A stretch of 64,000 bases of DNA from an uncultured Bacilli bacterium (GTDB lineage: Bacteria; Bacillota_I; Bacilli_A; RF39; UBA660), in the NCBI GenBank assembly GCA_934091055.1, contig CAKOKN010000001.1:156731-220730 (forward strand). The letters are read 5' to 3'. Each line of letters starts with the position of its first letter. Positions within the stretch are counted from its first letter, which is position 1. The translations under genes were made by a program, and so were the position numbers. Below, piece by piece: positions 1 to 8,290 of this stretch. The notes under the pieces are model-generated. The model searched no databases and had not been told where the DNA came from. It worked only from the letters and a program-made list of their open reading frames with translations.

Positions 1-340
1 CTGTTGGTTTAATAGAACCTATTGAACCTCTTTTTTCTGTTGGCATTAATTCTTTTGATATATTGGCAGAAACAGTGGTACATCTTCCTAGATGGTCTAA
101 ATCACCATATTCTTCATATGCTTTAGTTGTCATCTCCTCTTTAGTAAAATTTGGTTCATTATTATTTATTACTACATAGGGAGAACCGCTATAGGAGGGA
201 ATATCAGTAATAGTATTTGTTTCTGCAAAAGTATCTTTTATTAAGTATTTATTTATATCTTCTTTATAATAGTCATAAAAGATAATTGGCAGGATTAATA
301 ATAGACTTAGGGCTAATTTCTTTTTACTCTTCTTCTTCAT
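1..340 (-). CDS. DNA/RNA non-specific endonuclease, EndA/NucA type (3' end beyond the window)
   Basis: The N-terminal 113 residues are visible; the catalytic C-terminal part lies beyond the left edge. A Lys-rich start followed by a hydrophobic helix (about residues 9-21) suggests membrane anchoring or export. Residues 48-113 carry the start of the nuclease fold: PSYSGSPYVVINNN, DLDHLGRC (80-87) and MPTEKRG (99-105), as in pneumococcal EndA. Family members cleave nucleic acids without sequence specificity using a DRGH site, which is not visible here. The gene starts 14 bases after dtd, with AAGGAAG as ribosome site, so it is probably the last gene of a relA-dtd-nuclease unit. It could serve DNA uptake or nutrition; the sequence does not say which. 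Confidence 0.8.
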   Translation of the reverse strand, partial: MKKKSKKKLALSLLLILPIIFYDYYKEDINKYLIKDTFAETNTITDIPSYSGSPYVVINNNEPNFTKEEMTTKAYEEYGDLDHLGRCTTVSANISKELMPTEKRGSIGSIKPT

Positions 341-354
341 ACTTTTTTACTTCC

Positions 355-792
355 TTACTTTTCTAACATTATAGTAATTGGTCCATCATTTATTAAATTT
401 ACTTTCATATCTGCGCCAAAGATACCTTCTTCGATGGGAATATTTGTATCTTTTAGTTTTTGATTGAATTTATTATATAGTACACTAGCGTAATCTCCTC
501 CTAGAGCTTTAATGTAAGATGGTCTTCTTCCTTTTGAGGCATCAGCATATAGTGTAAATTGACTTATTGATAATATACTTCCTTTGACATCTAAAAGAGA
601 TTTATTCATAACACCATTTTCATCATCAAAGATACGAAGATTTATTACTTTGTCAACCATATAATCTATTTCTTTTTCACTATCTCCTTCAGTAAAGCCG
701 ACAAATAGTAATAGACCTTTATCGATCTTTCCTACTATTTTATCTTCTACTGTTACACTAGAAGATAGTACTCTTTGTATTAATACTTTCAT
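355..792 (-). CDS. dtd: D-aminoacyl-tRNA deacylase
   Basis: This 145-residue protein hydrolyses D-aminoacyl-tRNAs, recycling tRNA and keeping D-amino acids out of protein; it acts in the cytoplasm as a homodimer. The two family signatures are present: SQFTLYAD at residues 77-84 and NDGPIT at 135-140 (the Gly-cis-Pro proofreading element). Length matches the family. The start codon overlaps the last base of the relA stop (TAATG), so translation is coupled. The relA-dtd order is the one seen in Bacillus. Nothing looks damaged. Confidence 0.97.
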   Translation of the reverse strand: MKVLIQRVLSSSVTVEDKIVGKIDKGLLLFVGFTEGDSEKEIDYMVDKVINLRIFDDENGVMNKSLLDVKGSILSISQFTLYADASKGRRPSYIKALGGDYASVLYNKFNQKLKDTNIPIEEGIFGADMKVNLINDGPITIMLEK

Positions 793-2957
793 TAGTTAAT
801 CAGCCTTTCTACTTTTTGAACGAATTTTAAATTTAATAAGTCGTTTAAATATTTTTCTAGTTTTTCTTTGTTTTCTACTAGTACTGTTATGCTATATACT
901 TTGTATTCACTTTTATTAATAGTTGATATGCTGTCTATGGTTATGTTGTTAGTAGAAGCTTTAGTTATGATGTCTAATAGATTATCATAAGCATTAGTAT
1001 ATATTATTATGTCAGATGGATATTTTTTAGTTATATTTTCATTCCATTTAACATTTATTAGTCTTTCTTCAGTATCTAGTATATGCCTACAGCTAGTTCT
1101 ATGAACTGTTATTCCTGATCCTCTTGTTATATATCCTATGATATTGTCTCCAGGTAATGGTTTACAGCAGCCACTTAAACTAGCTTTTATTTCTTTCATA
1201 CCCTCTACTAGGACGTCATTCTTTAGAGCTTCTTCTTTATAGTAGGTTGTTTCATTTATTTTAGTAGTTATGTCTTTAGTAGGCTCTTCTTTTTTGTTTA
1301 TTATTTTTATGATACTAGATGGTGTATATTTACCAATATTTATGGCTACATATAGATCATCTATATCTTTTAATTTTAGTTCTCCTAGTATGATATCGAT
1401 GTTTTTATTAGAAAGAAAATTATTTATTGATATATCTTCTTTTCGTAATTCTTTTTCTAATAATTCTCTTCCTTTTTCAATATTTTCATCTTTTTCTAAT
1501 TTGCTATAATAGGCTCTTATTTTATTTTTAGCACCATTTGTTACAACGAAGTTTAACCAATCTTTACTTGGCTTTGAAGCATTATTAGTGTTTACTTTAA
1601 TAATATCTCCGGTAGAAAGCTTATAGTCTAATGGTACTATATTATCATTTACTAAGGCTCCTACTATTCTATCTCCTACTTCACTATGAACTTTATAAGC
1701 AAAATCAACAGGAGTAGATTCTTTTGGTAGTTCTATGACATCTCCTTTTGGGGTATATACATAGATAGTATCGTTTGATAGAATATCTTTTTTTACTGAA
1801 GAGATAAATTCTTCAGGAGTTACAGAGTCTTCGTTTAATTCAATAATATTTCTAAATATTTGAAGTTTCTGCTCCATTTTGTCTTTAGCAGCTTTAGCTC
1901 CATTGATACCTGATTTGTAAGACCAGTGTGAAGCTATACCGTACTCTGCTATTTTATTCATTTCATAAGTTCTTATTTGAATTTCAAATAATTCACCATC
2001 GATACCAAAGACTGTTGTATGCAATGATTGATATAGGTTTGTTTTTGGCATTGCTATATAATCTTTAAATCTTTTTGGTACTGGTTTATATTTGGAGTGG
2101 ATTAAACCTAGCGCTAAGTAACAATCTTGTTCTGTATCTACAAATACTCTAAGAGCTAGTATGTCATAAATGTCGTCAAATTTCTTTCCTTTACACATTT
2201 TGTTATAGATACTATAGATACTCTTACTTCTTCCTTTTATTTCGTGATTGATATTGTGTTCGTGAAGTAGATTAGATACTTCATTTAACATTTTTCCGAC
2301 TGCTTCATCTCTTTCAGTCTTCTTTTGATTTAATCTTTCTACTATATCAAAATAGGCTTCTGGTTTTAAATATCTTAGTGATAAGTCTTCTAGTTCACTC
2401 TTTATTTTATATATACCTAGTCTATGAGCTACTGGCGTTAATATTTCTAGAGTTTCTTTGGCTTTTCTTTTTTGTTTTTCTTCAGATAGAACGTGGAGAG
2501 TACGCATATTATGAAGACGATCTGCTAATTTAATTATTATTACTCTTACGTCTTCAGATAGACCTACTAGAATTTTTCTTTGATAAGCTGCTGAAGCTTC
2601 TGTGTCGGTAGAAAAGTTTATCTTGTTTATTTTAGTTACGCCATCTACTAGAAGAGCTATTTCACTACCAAATAGTTCTTCTATTTCTTCTTTAGTGGCG
2701 TCAGAGTCCTCAATTGTATCGTGCATTAGAGCGGCTGCCATACAAGGGGCATCTGCGGATATTTCTGTTAATATAAGGGCAACATTTAAAGGATGAAGAA
2801 TATAATCATCTCCTGAGATACGCTTTTGTCCAAAGTGTTTCTTCTCAGCATAATCATAGGCTCTTCTTATTAATTCTTCATCTTCTTTGTTGTCATTATA
2901 TTCTTTAAATTTATTTATTAAGTCATCAATAGTTAAATTGATTGTTTTTTTACTCAT
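792..2957 (-). CDS. relA: bifunctional (p)ppGpp synthetase/hydrolase Rel
   Basis: Makes and degrades the stringent-response alarmone (p)ppGpp. Domains in order over 721 residues: HD hydrolase (about 25-200, with HPLNVA at 55-60 and the HD pair in MHDTIED at 78-84), nucleotidyltransferase synthetase (about 240-340, with RSKSIYSIYNKM and YQSLHTTVFG), TGS (about 398-457), a zinc-finger/helical region with SGCCKPLPGD at 595-604, and a C-terminal ACT domain (about 645-721). The hydrolase HD pair is intact, so both activities are expected, as in single-Rel Firmicutes. A strong AGGAGGTG site precedes the ATG. secDF ends 18 bases upstream and dtd follows directly. Confidence 0.97.
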   Translation of the reverse strand: MSKKTINLTIDDLINKFKEYNDNKEDEELIRRAYDYAEKKHFGQKRISGDDYILHPLNVALILTEISADAPCMAAALMHDTIEDSDATKEEIEELFGSEIALLVDGVTKINKINFSTDTEASAAYQRKILVGLSEDVRVIIIKLADRLHNMRTLHVLSEEKQKRKAKETLEILTPVAHRLGIYKIKSELEDLSLRYLKPEAYFDIVERLNQKKTERDEAVGKMLNEVSNLLHEHNINHEIKGRSKSIYSIYNKMCKGKKFDDIYDILALRVFVDTEQDCYLALGLIHSKYKPVPKRFKDYIAMPKTNLYQSLHTTVFGIDGELFEIQIRTYEMNKIAEYGIASHWSYKSGINGAKAAKDKMEQKLQIFRNIIELNEDSVTPEEFISSVKKDILSNDTIYVYTPKGDVIELPKESTPVDFAYKVHSEVGDRIVGALVNDNIVPLDYKLSTGDIIKVNTNNASKPSKDWLNFVVTNGAKNKIRAYYSKLEKDENIEKGRELLEKELRKEDISINNFLSNKNIDIILGELKLKDIDDLYVAINIGKYTPSSIIKIINKKEEPTKDITTKINETTYYKEEALKNDVLVEGMKEIKASLSGCCKPLPGDNIIGYITRGSGITVHRTSCRHILDTEERLINVKWNENITKKYPSDIIIYTNAYDNLLDIITKASTNNITIDSISTINKSEYKVYSITVLVENKEKLEKYLNDLLNLKFVQKVERLIN

Positions 2958-2975
2958 AATTTCACCTCCTGGTGA

Positions 2976-5264
2976 TTAACAGTTTATTCCTTTTATTCGC
3001 ATTTCTTCAATGTCATCTTTTTTATTTGTTTTCTTTTCTTTTTTTGGCTTTGTTAGTCTTCTTGTTTCTAACATTAACCATAAGTTATTTGATATATAGA
3101 TTGATGAGAATACTCCTGCGATAAATCCTACTAATAGAGCTATATTGAAGTTTAATATTTCACTTGAACCAAATATTATTAAGCATATTATTGGTACTAT
3201 TGTAGTGGCTGTTGTCATAATGGTTCTAAAGAATGTTAGTCTTACAGAATCGTTTACTAATTCTGGTAGATCTTCTTTAGTTACTTTCTTCCTACTGTTG
3301 TAGTTTCTTCTTACCATATCAAATGTTACTATAGTGTCGTTTATAGAGTATCCTATGATAGTTAGTATAGCAGCGATAAAGACTGAATCTATCTGCAAAT
3401 GGAATACTCCAAAGAAGATTATAGTTATTAGTACATCGTGAATTAGAGCTATTATTCCACTTATAGCATAATTAAATCTAAATCTAAAACTTACATAGAT
3501 TATAATACCTATTAGTGATATTATAACTGCTAGTATGGCATTTTTAATTAGTTCTTTCTTTACGAAGTCTGATACTACAAATATATTAGTAGAAGTATTA
3601 TATTCTTCTTCTAAATTAGTTGATAGTTCTTTTATTTCTTCTTTAGTTAATTTTTCTGCTACTACGATAGTGGTAGAATCTTTTGTTTTGTCTATTTTTT
3701 CAATTGTATAATTATCTAATTTTATGTCTTCGGTAGTATTTACAGTGATACTTGTTCCACCAGTAAAGTCTACTGCAAAGTTAAAGTGTGTTACTAATGA
3801 ATAAGTAAGTCCTCCTACTATTATTAATAGTATTATTGGTAGTATTATTTTTCTTGATTTAACAAAATCTATTTTCTTAAATGGTATTCTTACTTCTTCA
3901 CTTGGTATTATTTTCTTTTTAGATAAACCTATGAATAGATTTGGTTTATTATCAAAAGCTCCTGAATTAGCAAATAATCTTACTACCCATTTTGATAGGA
4001 ATACTAATACTATTACAGTTAATATTATGTTTATTATTAGCATTGTTGCAAAACCTTTTACACTTGATTGTCCTAATATAAATAATATTATAGCTACTAT
4101 TATGGTAGTTATATTGGCGTCTAGTATACTTGATAGTGACTCTTTATTACCTAACTCGACAGCTTCTTTTAGTGGTTTACCTATTTTTAATTGGTCTTTT
4201 ATTCTTTCAAAGCTTATTACAGAAGCATCTACAGCCATACCTATACCTAGAAGCATTGCTGCGATACCTGGCAATGTAAGAGTGCCTTCTATTAGATAGA
4301 ATACTAGGAATGATAATGTAGTATATAGTGTTAGAGCAGTACCTGCAATTAAACCACTAAAATGGTATATTAAAATCATTATTACTAGTACTAAAGCTAT
4401 TCCTATTATTCCTGCGAATAGTGTTTTATTTAGGGCAGTCTCTCCATATGTTGCCTCGACTGTTCTTGATGATAATTCTGTTAATTTTGTTGGTAATGCT
4501 CCAGAGTTTATTAGTTCTACTAGAGACTCTGCTTCTTCTTTAGTGAATGATCCTTGGATTATTACATCAGAACTAAATGCCTCTTCTACTCTAGCAGCAG
4601 ATAAACATTTAGAAGTAGATAGTGATCCACAAGAAGCTTTTTCTTTAAAGAATGAATCTGTATTTTCATCATAATCTAACCATATTACAATAACATTGTT
4701 ATCTAAATCTTTTACTGATTTAGTTACTTCGTAAAACTTATCTTTATCTTTAATGGAAAGACTTACTGCTGGTTTACCATATTTATCTGTGACTACTTTA
4801 GCAGCTCCTCCTAAGACATCAGCATTCATTAGTAAATTATCGTTATAGTCTCTAAATGAAAGTACTGCAGTTGAAGATATTACTTCTCTTGCTTCATCCT
4901 CATTTTTAATTCCTGCTAGGGCTATTCTTATTTTATTTTCATCTTCTATATTTATTTCTGGTTCATTTACTCCTAGTATATCTACTCTTTTTAATATAGC
5001 TTTATATGTATTATTAACCATATCAGCATCTAGTTTTTTGCCATCTAATGGTTCTATTTCATAGAGTACTTCAAATCCTCCTTGAAGATCTAAGCCATAA
5101 TTTATTCCTTTAAATACTGGGATACATAAATAAGCTGATAGAAATAATACTATTAAAGTCATTAATGTACCTATTATTACTTTACTCTTTTTATTCTTTA
5201 TTTTGATAATTAGTATTACACTAAGGAGTAGGACTACTCCTAGTGCTATTAAAATGTATTTCAT
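2976..5264 (-). CDS. secDF: fused protein translocase subunit SecDF
   Basis: A single 762-residue SecD-SecF fusion that uses the proton motive force to help SecYEG complete protein export. The SecD half has an N-terminal membrane helix (about 33-51), the GLDLQGG motif (57-63), a large extracytoplasmic part and GMAVDASVISFERIKD (342-357). The SecF half starts near residue 470 and has VDFTGGTS (498-505) and IGYSINDTIVTFD around 640. Twelve membrane segments are expected. The fused form is typical of Bacilli. The start overlaps the stop of the upstream comN-like gene, the same neighbour as in Bacillus. Confidence 0.96.
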   Translation of the reverse strand: MKYILIALGVVLLLSVILIIKIKNKKSKVIIGTLMTLIVLFLSAYLCIPVFKGINYGLDLQGGFEVLYEIEPLDGKKLDADMVNNTYKAILKRVDILGVNEPEINIEDENKIRIALAGIKNEDEAREVISSTAVLSFRDYNDNLLMNADVLGGAAKVVTDKYGKPAVSLSIKDKDKFYEVTKSVKDLDNNVIVIWLDYDENTDSFFKEKASCGSLSTSKCLSAARVEEAFSSDVIIQGSFTKEEAESLVELINSGALPTKLTELSSRTVEATYGETALNKTLFAGIIGIALVLVIMILIYHFSGLIAGTALTLYTTLSFLVFYLIEGTLTLPGIAAMLLGIGMAVDASVISFERIKDQLKIGKPLKEAVELGNKESLSSILDANITTIIVAIILFILGQSSVKGFATMLIINIILTVIVLVFLSKWVVRLFANSGAFDNKPNLFIGLSKKKIIPSEEVRIPFKKIDFVKSRKIILPIILLIIVGGLTYSLVTHFNFAVDFTGGTSITVNTTEDIKLDNYTIEKIDKTKDSTTIVVAEKLTKEEIKELSTNLEEEYNTSTNIFVVSDFVKKELIKNAILAVIISLIGIIIYVSFRFRFNYAISGIIALIHDVLITIIFFGVFHLQIDSVFIAAILTIIGYSINDTIVTFDMVRRNYNSRKKVTKEDLPELVNDSVRLTFFRTIMTTATTIVPIICLIIFGSSEILNFNIALLVGFIAGVFSSIYISNNLWLMLETRRLTKPKKEKKTNKKDDIEEMRIKGINC

Positions 5265-5515
5265 TATATCTCCCTACTCTCTTTCTTTATTTTTTCTTTT
5301 ATATATTCATCTACTTTTTGAATATCAACACTTATTATATCGTTTACCATTTCTGATATTGATAGATTAGTAGCTTTACACCATTTGGTTATTTTTAGAT
5401 AATTGTATATATCTATACTTTTTATATAGTCATAATTATCTTTTATCATTCTTAACTTTACATTAAAGGCTCCTCTTAATCCTCGATATAGTTCTTTTTC
5501 TGATTTATACTCCAT
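5264..5515 (-). CDS. comN: ComN-like post-transcriptional regulator family
   Basis: An 83-residue basic protein without membrane segments. The pattern LRGAFNVKL, then a dIYNYLKITKW block, then MVNDIISVDI resembles the Post_transc_reg family (B. subtilis ComN/YrzD). In Bacillus that gene is also adjacent to secDF, which strengthens the call. ComN acts post-transcriptionally on the comE mRNA; whether this relative has that role is unknown because no competence operon is visible here. A promoter with TTGATT and TATAAT lies immediately upstream. The identification rests on pattern and neighbourhood and is moderately certain. Confidence 0.65.
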   Translation of the reverse strand: MEYKSEKELYRGLRGAFNVKLRMIKDNYDYIKSIDIYNYLKITKWCKATNLSISEMVNDIISVDIQKVDEYIKEKIKKESREI

Positions 5516-5531
5516 TTACATCACCATATTT

Positions 5532-5559
5532 ATTATACTATATTACGGAGAAAAATCAA
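5532..5559 (-). promoter_or_regulatory. putative sigma-A promoter for comN-secDF-relA-dtd
   Basis: On the minus strand, TTGATT (5554-5559) is followed 16 bases later by TATAAT (5532-5537). It lies about 17-44 bases before the comN-like start, with no other promoter visible between the XRE terminator and the gene. Confidence 0.6.
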
Positions 5560-5572
5560 ACAAAATATCAAG

Positions 5573-5597
5573 AAAAAAATAGCCAAATGACTATTTT
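5573..5597 (-). terminator. intrinsic terminator after the XRE gene
   Basis: On the minus strand the stem AAAATAG / CTATTTT with an 8-base loop is followed by a run of T, eight bases after the XRE stop codon. Confidence 0.7.
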
Positions 5598-5604
5598 CCT
5601 CTTT

Positions 5605-5850
5605 TTAAATTTTGTTTTTTTCAAATAATAACTCAATATCAATATCTAAAGCATCCGCAATATTACTGACAGCATCAATAGAAAAGTTCTTCTTAGTATT
5701 AGGAGCTTCTATTCTTCTGATGAATTCGTGAGAATATTCTGTCTTTTCCGCAAGTTCTGCTTGGGTCATATGTTTGCTTTTTCTATAATATTTTATATTT
5801 TTAGCTACTAATTCGTAAACGTCACAACGTTTTTCTTTGATCTTTTTCAC
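5605..5850 (-). CDS. XRE-family HTH transcriptional regulator
   Basis: An 81-residue protein consisting of one Cro/C1-type helix-turn-helix domain (about residues 12-75). MTQAELAEKTEYSHEFIRRIE forms the helix-turn-helix, and IADALDIDIELLFE is the typical closing helix. No sensing or dimerization domain is attached, so the target cannot be inferred. It lies downstream of the sigma factor gene with 83 bases between them and has its own terminator. Such stand-alone regulators often control themselves or a neighbour; that is inference. Confidence 0.9.
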   Translation of the reverse strand: MKKIKEKRCDVYELVAKNIKYYRKSKHMTQAELAEKTEYSHEFIRRIEAPNTKKNFSIDAVSNIADALDIDIELLFEKNKI

Positions 5851-5933
5851 ACCATCACCTTAATGTTATTTTCTCACAAATTTTGAAATTTTTATGTAAA
5901 CTATTTGGTTACATTTTTATCTTTTTTGCTTAT

Positions 5934-6554
5934 TTAAGCCACATTTTCATATTCTTTCTTGATTTTTACTAAGATTTTCTTTTCATTTCTTGATACTTTT
6001 ACTTGATTAACACCTAAAATATCTGCGACTTCACTTTGTGTTTTATCTTCATAGTATCTTAGATAAATTAGTTTTTTATCTTCCTCTGGCAGCTTATTTA
6101 GTTCTTCTTGTAGTAATAGGTAATCTATATTATAGTAATCTTTATTATCTTTTACTGTATCAAATAAAGTTATATCTTTACCATTATTATATATTGTACT
6201 TTCTAAACTTACTGTTGGAACCATCGAAGCATATACTGTAGTAATTATATTAGGATCTATTTCAAGAAAAGCTGATAATTCTTTAATACTTGGCTCTTTC
6301 ATTAGTCTTTGACTTAATATTTGTTTTGCTTCATTTATTTTTTTATATAATGAATAATTATCTTTTGCTACTTTTAAAGTCTTGGTATTGTTAATAAAAG
6401 CATAGATTTCTCCATATATGTATTTATAAGCATATGTAGAAAACTTAGCATTTTTATCTTGCTTATAATTATTATAGGCTTTTATAACTCCAAGAACTCC
6501 TACTTGATATAAGTCTTCTACTTCGTAACCTTTAAAGTATTTATTTATTATCAT
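5934..6554 (-). CDS. sigF: sporulation-type sigma factor (SigF/SigG-like)
   Basis: A 206-residue sigma-70 family protein. Region 2 includes EDLYQVGVLGVIKAY and FSTYAYKYIYGEI; region 3 includes EPSIKELSAFLEI; region 4 includes LPEEDKKLIYLRYYEDKTQSEVADILGVNQVKVSR, whose YLRYY..QTQSEVA pattern is typical of SigB/SigF/SigG. The STAS gene directly upstream suggests SigF. The reading frame stays open upstream of the chosen ATG, encoding residues (NSCQGLIY) that belong to region 2.1, so the real start may be a non-ATG codon near 6600. With the ATG, AAGGG nine bases ahead could serve as ribosome site. A SpoIIAB-type anti-sigma gene is missing from the cluster. SigG is the alternative identity. Confidence 0.75.
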   Translation of the reverse strand: MIINKYFKGYEVEDLYQVGVLGVIKAYNNYKQDKNAKFSTYAYKYIYGEIYAFINNTKTLKVAKDNYSLYKKINEAKQILSQRLMKEPSIKELSAFLEIDPNIITTVYASMVPTVSLESTIYNNGKDITLFDTVKDNKDYYNIDYLLLQEELNKLPEEDKKLIYLRYYEDKTQSEVADILGVNQVKVSRNEKKILVKIKKEYENVA

Positions 6555-6606
6555 ATATATTAACCCTTGACAAGAGTTAATTACTTCTTCATATTTATTT
6601 TTGATA

Positions 6607-6912
6607 TTAGATCATCCTTTCAAATAATTTAAAAGCCTCTCTTTCATTATCTATTTTTGGTATATCTTTTAGTAGTTTTCTTGAAATATTGAACTTATCA
6701 CATATTATCATTTTGCCATAAGTATTATATTCTTGATATATTTTATTTAGATATTTGATACTGTAGCTATCTATTGAATACATATTATCTATATTTAGAA
6801 CGATGTACCTAAAATCCTTTTCTATTATTCCTTTTATTGTATCTTTATTTAGGTCACCCTTCAACCTTATAAATAATATTCCTTTGCTAAACTCCATACT
6901 TGTTTTTAACAC
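6607..6912 (-). CDS. spoIIAA: SpoIIAA-like STAS-domain anti-sigma factor antagonist
   Basis: One STAS domain of about 101 residues. The N-terminal strand pattern (GILFIRLKGDLNKDTI) fits SpoIIAA. Where SpoIIAA has the conserved DSSG with its phosphorylatable second serine, this protein has DSYS (about residues 48-51), so the phosphosite position appears to be Tyr. The start is placed at GTG 6912, five bases after GAGGTGA; the GTG at 6921 overlaps that ribosome site. The sigma factor follows after about 50 bases. In the standard spoIIA operon a SpoIIAB kinase gene sits between the two; here it is absent. The call is supported by fold pattern and context. Confidence 0.65.
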   Translation of the reverse strand: MLKTSMEFSKGILFIRLKGDLNKDTIKGIIEKDFRYIVLNIDNMYSIDSYSIKYLNKIYQEYNTYGKMIICDKFNISRKLLKDIPKIDNEREAFKLFERMI

Positions 6913-6985
6913 TTCAGTCACCTCATTATTAATTTAGCATATTTTGTAATTAAAATATACTTATTCGACAAAGTTAGATATTTTA

Positions 6986-8083
6986 TTACATCGACATTTT
7001 TTGACTTAATTTTCTTTTATATATACTTTTTATTATCAATGGAAGAACTGCTAATGTGATAAATGATATAATTACAATTATTATTTTTATAGTATCTTTA
7101 GAGTTTATATTTTTCTTATAACCAGTATCTACAGGTGTTATATTTTGTTCTTCTATTTTATTATTTAATAGTTTAGTATCAGTATTTTCTATTTGCGATT
7201 TTATTTCTTCTAGATCTTTGGGATCTTCTATAATATATTTATAATATATTTTATAGTCTTCTTCATCCTTTATATAGGATGCATCATCTATATAAGCATA
7301 ATATTCTTCACTATAATAATTCTTTACTATATTGTATCTATAAGTCATTATATCTCTTCTAGTGCACTTTTTAGTCTTATCTAAGGGGTAAATACTATGA
7401 CTTAACTCAGGCTTTTCTAGTGAATAATTTATGTCTTTAAAGTTACTTATTGAATAGTTATAATCTTTTACTTTGTATTCTTTATTCTTAGTGTTTATAC
7501 TACCATTTTTAATTAGATAATCATTTTTATCATTGAAGTAGATATAGAAACTTACTTCAGCATTATCTACAGTAGTTAATACTATTTTTAAATCTCCGAC
7601 TAAGTGTTCTTCATCAAAGATAAACTTTATATAGCTATTAGCTTTAATGTTTAAACCACTACAGTTACTACATTTATCTATTTCATAACTTATTTTTTCT
7701 TCTTTATCATATATATCTAATTTAGCTATATTAAGATCTTTATTTGATATTTGAAATGATAGTGACTTGGCTTTTGGTATTACTAAATATGGATATACTT
7801 CTTGATATTCTTCTAAGACACTACTATCATTACTGCAGGCATCTGTATATTCTACTTTATCACTTATCTTGGTATTATTTTCGTCTATGTTGGTATATCG
7901 TTTATCTTCCTCTCCTTTCTTTATGTATTCCCCCTTCTTTTCTTCTTTATAGAATTTATATCTTTTTTCTTCTTCGACTACTTTATAATCTTCTAGTTTT
8001 TTATCACTCCAGATAATTTCTTCTGCTAATACGTTTGGTAGTAATGATAAACTAATAATTATAAATGCAATGATTTTTTTCAT
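6986..8083 (-). CDS. secreted, C-terminally membrane-anchored protein of unknown function
   Basis: A 365-residue protein with a signal peptide (about residues 1-20, MKKIIAFIIISLSLLPNVLA), a long charged Lys/Glu/Tyr-rich extracellular part, and a C-terminal membrane helix (about 332-352) followed by a short basic tail. The ectodomain contains a few cysteines (for example DKCSNCSG) that could form a disulfide. I recognise no domain. It lies upstream of the STAS/sigma genes in the same direction with about 70 bases between them, so a sporulation link is possible but unproven. Confidence 0.6.
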   Translation of the reverse strand: MKKIIAFIIISLSLLPNVLAEEIIWSDKKLEDYKVVEEEKRYKFYKEEKKGEYIKKGEEDKRYTNIDENNTKISDKVEYTDACSNDSSVLEEYQEVYPYLVIPKAKSLSFQISNKDLNIAKLDIYDKEEKISYEIDKCSNCSGLNIKANSYIKFIFDEEHLVGDLKIVLTTVDNAEVSFYIYFNDKNDYLIKNGSINTKNKEYKVKDYNYSISNFKDINYSLEKPELSHSIYPLDKTKKCTRRDIMTYRYNIVKNYYSEEYYAYIDDASYIKDEEDYKIYYKYIIEDPKDLEEIKSQIENTDTKLLNNKIEEQNITPVDTGYKKNINSKDTIKIIIVIISFITLAVLPLIIKSIYKRKLSQKMSM

Positions 8084-8228
8084 CTTTTTCCTCCCTTCGC
8101 ATTTATATACAACTTTTCTTTATGAAATTCCCCGCTCTTTTGTAAATTTCTTTTAAATTATTAGTTTATTACCAAATATTCACTTAAACGAGTGTATTAT
8201 TACCAAAATAGAACTAATTTTAGGATAA

Positions 8229-8265
8229 TAAAAAAGTTATTAACCTATTATTAAGTTAATAACTT
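8229..8265 (-). terminator. intrinsic terminator after the sortase gene
   Basis: On the minus strand a long stem (AAGTTATTAAC paired with GTTAATAACTT) is followed by TTTTTT, about 25 bases after the sortase stop codon. Confidence 0.8.
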
Positions 8266-8290
8266 CATACATTAATCTTTTAAATTAAAT

